Virus record (IMG/VR): IMGVR_UViG_3300045421_000592
Location: 1-24,273 of that record
DNA length: 24,273 nucleotides
From: a virus
Strand: one strand, 5' to 3'
In this document: positions 19,882-24,273 of the stretch, one piece after another
How positions within the stretch are numbered: the stretch's first letter is position 1
How the letters are laid out: the number at the start of each line of letters is the position of its first letter
Program-made: the position numbers and the translations under genes
Notes under the pieces: generated by a model
What the model was told of the DNA's origin: nothing
Database searches by the model: none
Seen by the model: only the letters and a program-made list of their open reading frames with translations

Positions 19882-21829
19882 TCTGATCGAGTCCCTTCAT
19901 CAACATGTCCAACACCAACTGGGCTTTGCCGAACTCTTCGGCATCCTCCAACTCGCCCTCGGTCGCGTTGTCAACCACTTTTCGCTTGGATTGGATCAAC
20001 GTTTCGATGTGTTCGTCGACGGTGTCCTCCGCAATCAGATACGTGACCATGACGGAGCCTTTTTGTCCGATGCGGTGACACCGAGAATACAACTGGTCGA
20101 CGTCTGCCGGCGTCCACGGTAACTCAACGAACAGCACATCTTGTGCGGCCGTCAACGTGTGTCCTGTCTTTGCGGCTTGTATCGAGAGAATGATCGCCGG
20201 AGCTTCGGTAACGTCCTTCGTCATGAATCGCTTCTTGGCGTCTTCGACGTCCTCGACTTTCATTCCTCCCTGGATCTTCAACCCGCCGTGCTCAAAGGCG
20301 AGAGCATCGACGATGTCACGGTGGTGTGCGGCTACGACAACCTTGTTTCCTGCTTCCGTTTGGGCTGCGATGAGTTCACCTGCGAGTTCCAGTTTTGCTT
20401 TTGCGGCCAATCGGCGTAGTACGGAGAGTTTTGCGAGGTGGATGCTGGACGACGCTTTTATTTTCGCGCGCACGGCCGCACTGCGTGGGTCTGTGCCCAG
20501 TTCTTTTGCGAAGGCGATGGCTTGTTCGACCATGTAGTCAACGAACTCGTTTTCTGCTTTGACATATTCTTTCATGGTCTTGTCATCCAACTTGATCCTG
20601 ATCGTGGAATGACGTACGGGTGGGAGTTCGGAGAGAACCTGGTCTTTTGTTCGTCGGATGTAGCACGATGAGCGCAAGATTTCGTTTAGTTCGTCGAGGT
20701 GGGAATGTCCTGTGAGCACCCATTGTCCCCAACGGTCTTTGTAGGCGGCGCAGTAGCGACGGTAGAACCCGAAGAGGCCACCGAAGAACGAGAGTTTTCC
20801 AAGGATGTCGAGCTGGGATGCGTATTCAGCTGGACGATTGGTGATTGGAGTCCCGGTGAGGCAGAGCACCAAACCATCCGACGGGCATGATCGTGCCATT
20901 TTGATGGCGGCCTTGGTGCGCTTTGCGGTCGGTGTCTTGGCGTAGTGGGATTCGTCGAACACGTATGAGCGGTGTCTCAGGAGTTGTGCGACCCAAGTGG
21001 TGATGTTGCTGTAGCCGATTATGAGGACGTCGTATGGTTCTTCGGGAAAGTCGGAGCGGTTGGTGACGGTGACGATTTTGAGTTCGGGTAGCCATTTGGT
21101 GTATTCGGATTTCCAGTTGAGCACCAAGTTCGGCGGGCAAACAACGACGACTGGATAACTGTTGGGGATGTGTTCGATGGCCGCAATCGCCTGAATGGTT
21201 TTTCCGAGACCCATCTCGTCTGCGATGAATGTGCGTCGGTGGGCTGCGGCGTATTCGACGCCGGCTTCTTGGTATTCCAACAGAGACCCACGGAGGTTTG
21301 GGATGCTGAGTTTTGATGAGCCTCGTGTCGACCGTGACATCTCGATGGCTTTGTTCATTTCGGCTTCGAGGTTGTCGGCGAGTTTTTTGATGTCGGCCGG
21401 TACTTCGACCTCGAAAGATTTAGCCCAGTTGATGACGTCGGTGGAGGCCGAAATCGGTGCACGCCAGGCTGAACGGCTCGGATCAAAAGTTATGCCGGGG
21501 ATCTGCTTAATCGAATGAACTTTGACCCGGTCGTACGGGACTTCAAGGTAGAGGTAGTCGCCTTCACGGGTAATCGTTTGTCGTCGGCTGGCCTTGGTCG
21601 TGGGTTTGTCGAACTTGAGGACGTCGTTGTCGATGAAAAACGCGTTTTGCTGGGCGAAGACCCGTGCTTCTTCTATAGATGCGAGAGGAACTCGCCAGAC
21701 TTTTGCAACTTTGTCCCACTTGGCTCCCTGAATCTTCTTGATTTGGTCGACCTGCTTGCGGTCGAACGGGAAGTCCAACACCAGATGGTCTCCCCCGATG
21801 AACAGGTAGCCCTTGTCTTTAGTTTGCAT
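19874..21829 (-). CDS. SNF2-family helicase/translocase with HARP-like N-terminal repeats
   Basis: 651 aa. Two short repeats at about 15-60 and 92-140 (FPFDRKQVDQIKKIQGAKWD and VPYDRVKVHSIKQIPGITFD, each followed by a W-R-P/A strand) resemble the HARP modules of SMARCAL1-type annealing helicases. The motor follows: Walker A DEMGLGKT at 204-211, DESH box at 292-295, LTGTPITNR near 325, and helicase C with QLYSRCHRIGQ near 590. Expected to translocate on branched dsDNA using ATP for fork remodelling or recombination. It begins 11 nt inside the preceding gene. All core motifs are intact. Confidence 0.92.
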   Translation of the reverse strand: MQTKDKGYLFIGGDHLVLDFPFDRKQVDQIKKIQGAKWDKVAKVWRVPLASIEEARVFAQQNAFFIDNDVLKFDKPTTKASRRQTITREGDYLYLEVPYDRVKVHSIKQIPGITFDPSRSAWRAPISASTDVINWAKSFEVEVPADIKKLADNLEAEMNKAIEMSRSTRGSSKLSIPNLRGSLLEYQEAGVEYAAAHRRTFIADEMGLGKTIQAIAAIEHIPNSYPVVVVCPPNLVLNWKSEYTKWLPELKIVTVTNRSDFPEEPYDVLIIGYSNITTWVAQLLRHRSYVFDESHYAKTPTAKRTKAAIKMARSCPSDGLVLCLTGTPITNRPAEYASQLDILGKLSFFGGLFGFYRRYCAAYKDRWGQWVLTGHSHLDELNEILRSSCYIRRTKDQVLSELPPVRHSTIRIKLDDKTMKEYVKAENEFVDYMVEQAIAFAKELGTDPRSAAVRAKIKASSSIHLAKLSVLRRLAAKAKLELAGELIAAQTEAGNKVVVAAHHRDIVDALAFEHGGLKIQGGMKVEDVEDAKKRFMTKDVTEAPAIILSIQAAKTGHTLTAAQDVLFVELPWTPADVDQLYSRCHRIGQKGSVMVTYLIAEDTVDEHIETLIQSKRKVVDNATEGELEDAEEFGKAQLVLDMLMKGLDQNA

Positions 21830-22088
21830 CGGCCGTGAAACGGTTGCGCCACATTGATGGCGAATGGTTGTCTTCCACTTGTTGCTTGATGGCCCCGTCT
21901 TCGTACAGGCGAATGATGTGTATGCACGGGTCTACCCCCTCGTCGAACTCTGCGTCTTCCGCAAGGGTGGTTGGGAGACCGTCGTGTGTGTTGCAGACGG
22001 GCGGTCCGCACCATTTGTTGTTGATGCCGATCGTGATCCACTCTTCGAACGACATCTCTTTAGGCTTTTGGATCTTACCTTTGCCCAT
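21819..22088 (-). CDS. Conserved actinophage protein with CNTHDG and DPCIH motifs
   Basis: 89 aa from the ATG at 22088. The pattern CGPPVCNTHDGLPTT, then EDAEFDEGVDPCIHIIRLY, recurs in actinophage hypotheticals and has three Cys and two His able to bind metal. TGGAAC precedes the ATG as in the DUF932 gene, together with a shared 12-nt GTATCCTGGAAC word. A longer frame (22145) lacks a ribosome site. It is co-transcribed with the SNF2 gene. Confidence 0.75.
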   Translation of the reverse strand: MGKGKIQKPKEMSFEEWITIGINNKWCGPPVCNTHDGLPTTLAEDAEFDEGVDPCIHIIRLYEDGAIKQQVEDNHSPSMWRNRFTADAN

Positions 22089-22092
22089 GGAC

Positions 22093-22155
22093 GTTCCAGG
22101 ATACAGGTTTGAAGATCGGGAGCCCCGCTCGACTTTTTGGCTCACGGCCTCCGCC
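22093..22155 (-). promoter_or_regulatory. Paired upstream element, copy 1
   Basis: On the minus strand GGCGGAGGCCGT (22155-22144) is followed after 17 nt by GGGGCTCCC (22126-22118), then by GTATCCTGGAAC (22104-22093) just before the ATG. The first two words recur in the same order, 23 nt apart, at 23866-23909 on the plus strand. A hairpin CGCCA/TGGCG (22149-22163) overlaps the first word. Confidence 0.5.
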
Positions 22156-22251
22156 AGATTTTGGCGTTATCAACTGACGGTGGTGGATGAGGGGGTTGAT
22201 TTGCGGGCTGGGAGTTGACGGGCAGGTTCGGGTTGGTGAATGGGTGAATGA

Positions 22252-22280
22252 TTGACTTTTTTCCGTTGGGTCGGTAGAGT
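22252..22280 (+). promoter_or_regulatory. Promoter of the right-arm plus-strand genes
   Basis: TTGACT (22252-22257) and TAGAGT (22275-22280) are separated by exactly 17 bp, a good SigA-type promoter ending 37 bp before the ATG at 22318. A weaker TTGACG occurs at 22214. Confidence 0.6.
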
Positions 22281-22317
22281 TGTTGCCAAGCGGAGTACTT
22301 ATCTAAGGAGCGTAACC

Positions 22318-22548
22318 ATGAGAGGTTGGAAGTGGAAAGTGGTGAACCCACAGCGTTGGGAGGCGGCGAAGTTCTGCGCATTCTGCATGACCATGGTGTC
22401 GGCGGTGGCGTGCCTCGGTGGATTGGAATGGGAACCAGAATTCGCCGATATCGGTGAGCCATTCGTGCCGTACCCCGAAATGGGTTTGATGTTCCTCGCT
22501 GTGTCGGGTGCAATCGCCTGGCGGTTGGGCTCGACCTCGCGACGCTGA
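22318..22548 (+). CDS. Small two-helix membrane protein, 76 aa
   Basis: The ATG at 22318 is preceded by AAGGAG with a 7-nt gap. The N-terminus MRGWKWKVVNPQRW is basic and Trp-rich. Helix 1 covers about 16-33 (with CAFCMTMVSAVACLGG), an acidic loop EWEPEFADIGEPFVP follows, and helix 2 covers about 54-69. Predicted cytoplasmic-membrane protein with the acidic loop outside; function unknown. A clear promoter lies directly upstream. Confidence 0.7.
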   Translation: MRGWKWKVVNPQRWEAAKFCAFCMTMVSAVACLGGLEWEPEFADIGEPFVPYPEMGLMFLAVSGAIAWRLGSTSRR

Positions 22549-22567
22549 CGCCTGTAGATTGAGAGCC

Positions 22568-22792
22568 ATGCACTACACGCAACCAGAAATCGAAGTTCTT
22601 TCGCGCGAATTGCAGAGCGAATACGATTCGTCGACGGAGACGTCGGTCGAGGCAATCGCTCGTGCCGTGAAAGATTTGCAAGAGGGTGATTTTTGCAGGC
22701 GGCGGCTGGCTCTTGACGAAGAAATATTTTCGGCTGAAGAAATCATGATGGCCATTGAATTGTGGTCAGAAAGGATTGTCCATAGTGAATGA
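22568..22792 (+). CDS. Acidic helical hypothetical protein, 74 aa
   Basis: Starts MHYTQPEIEVLSRELQSEYD; GAGAG lies 3-4 nt upstream. It is helical and acidic with no Cys cluster (one Cys). It overlaps the next gene by 8 nt and follows the membrane protein by 19 bp. No family recognised. Confidence 0.65.
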   Translation: MHYTQPEIEVLSRELQSEYDSSTETSVEAIARAVKDLQEGDFCRRRLALDEEIFSAEEIMMAIELWSERIVHSE

Positions 22793-23075
22793 GATGACGT
22801 CGGTGTCCCAACCAACCAAATTCATCGTGAATTCGAAGACTGGTGACGTCTTCGAGCACAAAAAATGCCTAATCGCCCATGAGAGCGACGGTCGTGTGCG
22901 GGTCTACCACAAGAAGGGCAGAAAGATGACATCAGTGGACGGTGTCGACTGCGTCGTGGTGAACGTACATTCGAAAGTTCGTGCGACCGTCGAACACCCA
23001 ACGTTCCGCTATCTTGTGCGCCGTTTGGCTCAGCGGGAAGGTGTTCCGTTGGTGAAAGTGACGCAACCCGCATGA
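22785..23075 (+). CDS. Small basic hypothetical protein, 96 aa
   Basis: A GTG at 22785 gives the 8-nt overlap typical of this genome, with AAGG upstream; an ATG three codons later (22794) is the alternative. A body rich in Val, Lys and Arg with alternating strands (TKFIVNSKTGDVFEHKKCLI, RVRVYHKKGRKMTSVDGVDC) suggests a small beta-barrel, then a basic helix FRYLVRRLAQREG. Likely a nucleic-acid binder (inference). Confidence 0.62.
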   Translation: MNEMTSVSQPTKFIVNSKTGDVFEHKKCLIAHESDGRVRVYHKKGRKMTSVDGVDCVVVNVHSKVRATVEHPTFRYLVRRLAQREGVPLVKVTQPA

Positions 23076-23125
23076 CACCCATGATTGTTTTCGCGGTGTG
23101 CGTAATTCTCTGGATGATGTTCTAG
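23072..23125 (+). CDS. 17-aa hydrophobic micropeptide
   Basis: An ATG overlapping the preceding stop as ATGA opens MTPMIVFAVCVILWMMF, essentially one membrane helix. Its TAG shares three bases with the stop of the convergent gene ending at 23122, matching the tight stop-stop packing elsewhere. Very short, so it may be chance, but the coupling and hydrophobicity are suggestive. Confidence 0.35.
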   Translation: MTPMIVFAVCVILWMMF

Positions 23126-23310
23126 AACAGCGACTCCGATTGGCTTTTTCTCATGTCGAGGCAAGGGCCGTGGGCGTAATCAAAGTACTCTTCGACCCGT
23201 TTCACATGCGCTCCGTTGCCGTTCTTCAGCCAACATTTGACTTGACGCCAAATCCCGGGCGCCTTGGGGTCAATCGGATGGCCGCAAACGCAACAGGCAT
23301 ACTGACTCAT
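23122..23310 (-). CDS. 62-aa zinc-ribbon protein
   Basis: The ATG at 23310 overlaps the upstream stop as ATGA. It starts MSQYACCVCGHPIDPKAPGI and ends with AHGPCLD, a CxxC...H-x2-C zinc-ribbon arrangement of a type often seen in actinophage hypotheticals, with an intervening basic stretch (KCWLKNGNGAHVKR). No ribosome site, in line with translational coupling. Function unknown. Confidence 0.68.
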   Translation of the reverse strand: MSQYACCVCGHPIDPKAPGIWRQVKCWLKNGNGAHVKRVEEYFDYAHGPCLDMRKSQSESLF

Positions 23311-23489
23311 TCGGAGGCCCCGCGACGCTTCTTTCTCCCGCGGTTCTTTCGGCAGGCATTTCGGGAGTTTTCCTTCTTCTGATCTCGGAACCACTGCGCG
23401 CGTAGGCGAACGCCGTCACGGAACTGTTCGAGCTCGTGCGGAAGCCAAGCAGATGGGATGTGATCACGGGGAGCCATACGGGGAACCAT
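23307..23489 (-). CDS. Basic hypothetical protein, 60 aa
   Basis: The ATG at 23489 lies 4 nt after the stop of the upstream coiled-coil gene; Met5 at 23477 is an alternative start. The central IPSAWLPHELEQFRDGVRLR stretch looks like a real short helical domain and the C-terminus is strongly basic (CRKNRGRKKRRG). It couples by ATGA to the zinc-ribbon gene. Possibly RNA- or DNA-binding (inference). Confidence 0.55.
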   Translation of the reverse strand: MVPRMAPRDHIPSAWLPHELEQFRDGVRLRAQWFRDQKKENSRNACRKNRGRKKRRGASE

Positions 23490-23492
23490 TCT

Positions 23493-23504
23493 ACTAGTTC
23501 ACCC
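23493..23504. repeat. 12-bp direct repeat ACTAGTTCACCC, copy 1
   Basis: ACTAGTTCACCC recurs at 23803-23814 with further partial similarity on the right, and the core ACTAGT again at 23842-23847. Copy 1 covers the stop codon of the coiled-coil gene; copy 2 and the core lie upstream of the same gene. Possible operator sites bracketing one gene. Confidence 0.45.
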
Positions 23505-23748
23505 GTGAGACGCCCCACACCTCGCTGTGGAACCCGGCTTTGCGCAACTCTTCTGCGATCTGTCGGACTTCCAAGTTTTCTGTTCGGGATCGCCGGATCA
23601 GTTGGAGAAGACGGAAGATTTTCCGCTTGTTGGTCTCGAGGAAAACGATTTGTTTCCTGAGCCGGCGGTTTTCTTCCATCAGCTCGTAGTAGCGAGCCCA
23701 TGCGACACGGCGGTTCTGATCGAGTTTTTCTGGTGTGTTGAGGTTCAT
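23494..23748 (-). CDS. Coiled-coil protein with possible C-terminal HTH, 84 aa
   Basis: Residues 12-40 (RRVAWARYYELMEENRRLRK and on) have heptad spacing of a coiled coil. The end LEVRQIAEELRKAGFHSEVW could be a helix-turn-helix. AAAGAAAG lies 3 nt before the ATG as part of the 20-bp leader shared with ssb. Probably the first gene of a three-gene minus-strand unit. No family recognised. Confidence 0.65.
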   Translation of the reverse strand: MNLNTPEKLDQNRRVAWARYYELMEENRRLRKQIVFLETNKRKIFRLLQLIRRSRTENLEVRQIAEELRKAGFHSEVWGVSRVN

Positions 23749-23750
23749 GT

Positions 23751-23770
23751 TCTTTCTTTGCTGATTGGTG
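23751..23770 (-). promoter_or_regulatory. Shared leader element, copy 2
   Basis: TCTTTCTTTGCTGATTGGTG (plus strand) matches the ssb leader at 18 of 20 positions and contains the ribosome site of the 23494-23748 gene. A looser relative may precede the XRE gene at 10166-10182. Confidence 0.58.
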
Positions 23771-24186
23771 TTACATCAGTAGATGCCCCCTTCGGGGAAT
23801 CGACTAGTTCACCCATAGCTGACGGTCACCATCAGGTTTTGACTAGTGACTTTTTTCTTGCTTCCGGCGGAGGCCGTAACGGAAAATCCCGGCTGGGATC
23901 GGGGCTCCCATACGGGGGCGGACACGGAACAGAGATGAAGGCATTATCAGCCCACGGTGGCGGAAGACTTCGGCCGTCGGACAAAACATTTGTAACCCAG
24001 ACGTGGTTGCGAGCCGAGAACTTTATTGTGGCTGTGTAACAATAAAAAATAAGATGGCGTGGTTATTGGGTTTGCGGCTCGGATTTTTTGGTGCGGCCGT
24101 GTAGAGTTTCGTTTTTTCGGCTACCACGGGGTAGGGCCAAATCTTTGTGCAACAGGCCCTGGACGTTTGGCGAGAGGCGGATCCAA

Positions 24187-24205
24187 CCCCGCGAAAAATG
24201 CGGGG
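24187..24205 (+). terminator. Terminator-like GC hairpin near the right end
   Basis: CCCCGC and GCGGGG form a perfect 6-bp stem around a 7-nt A-rich loop, followed by CTGTTATTT on the plus strand. The T-tract is interrupted. It would end any RNA coming from the 23.9-24.1 kb region. Confidence 0.5.
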
Positions 24206-24273
24206 CTGTTATTTGGGGCGGGGGCAACTGCGTGTGCGACGTTTTGGTCTGACGGTGGCGGATGAGAGCATCC

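Larger units (their letters stand above)
23749..24273. other. Hairpin-rich right-end region without a firm gene
   Basis: 525 bp with no gene that I can support well. It holds a CCCC-TTC-GGGG hairpin (23787-23797), the second ACTAGTTCACCC copy, the paired element GGCGGAGGCCGT...GGGGCTCCC (23866-23909), an AGGGCC/GGCCCT inverted repeat with 16-nt spacer (24133-24160) and a terminator-like hairpin (24187-24205). A 34-aa frame at 23935-24039 (MKALSAHGGGRLRPSDKTFV and on) starts 25 nt after the paired element but lacks a clear ribosome site, so it is only a possibility. The plus strand is G/T-rich with several T-runs. An untranslated RNA or a control region is plausible. Confidence 0.45.

Noticed and set aside
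23527-24039. 170-codon plus-strand frame across the coiled-coil gene and the right-end region
   Set aside because: Its first part is antisense to a supported gene. Only the last 34 codons could matter, and they lack a clear ribosome site.
24059-24265. 68-codon Gly/Ala-rich frame at the right edge
   Set aside because: No ribosome site, and it runs through the AGGGCC/GGCCCT and CCCCGC/GCGGGG hairpins; composition looks like translated non-coding DNA.

Overview
The window looks like the replication and early region of a double-stranded DNA phage (or integrated prophage) of an actinobacterium. The case rests on a WhiB-family Fe-S regulator, a class II (B12-dependent) ribonucleotide reductase, a compact primase-helicase, an SSB, a SNF2-type helicase with HARP-like repeats, a DGQHR/ParB-like protein, a DUF932 'phage/plasmid-like' protein, and many small zinc-ribbon or membrane proteins of kinds common in actinophages. 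Genes are packed tightly with 4-nt or 8-nt stop/start overlaps. No capsid, portal, tail, integrase, large terminase, tRNA or CRISPR was seen, so the genome name and host genus cannot be fixed from this window.

Layout. Positions 1-720 form a C/A-rich left arm with a zinc-binding protein on the minus strand and a 53-aa zinc ribbon on the plus strand. At about 720-910 the base skew of the plus strand flips from strongly C over G to G over C, a candidate replication origin or replichore boundary. Positions 913-1642 carry a small membrane protein and a possible ADP-ribosyltransferase-fold protein. A minus-strand block (6092 to 2561) runs WhiB > primase-helicase > small-terminase-like protein > ribbon-helix-helix protein > winged-helix-like protein. 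Positions 6157-9578 hold two PP-loop (PAPS-reductase-family) ATPases, a zinc-ribbon protein and a pyrimidine-dimer glycosylase, interrupted by two small plus-strand genes. Positions 9609-11333 hold an unknown protein, an XRE regulator and the DGQHR/ParB-like protein, divergent from a plus-strand block (11491-13840) with DUF932 and two related Cys-rich proteins. A long minus-strand block (19109 to 13869) runs SSB > membrane micropeptide > 30-aa ORF > secreted lysozyme-like protein > membrane micropeptide > two unknowns > class II RNR > three small proteins. Positions 19218-22088 hold a small plus gene converging on a minus block of a conserved phage protein > SNF2 helicase > Cys-containing protein. 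The right arm (22.3-24.27 kb) has short genes on both strands and about 0.5 kb of hairpin-rich non-coding DNA.

How the genes fit together. Primase-helicase, SSB, SNF2 helicase, class II RNR and the dimer glycosylase make a DNA synthesis, nucleotide supply and repair set. WhiB and XRE are the obvious regulators. The two PP-loop proteins plus the DGQHR protein resemble the component types of DndC/DndB phosphorothioation and of IbrA/IbrB, and could be an undescribed sulfur- or nucleotide-modifying module. The most striking sequence observation is a 48-bp perfect copy of the DGQHR-encoding part of the ParB-like gene, embedded in antisense sense and in frame inside an unrelated small gene between the two PP-loop genes. 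Others are a strongly strand-polarised ACGGGT hexamer (25 plus, 3 minus), a shared leader in front of SSB and a right-arm gene, and an unlabelled paired element in two right-arm intergenic regions.
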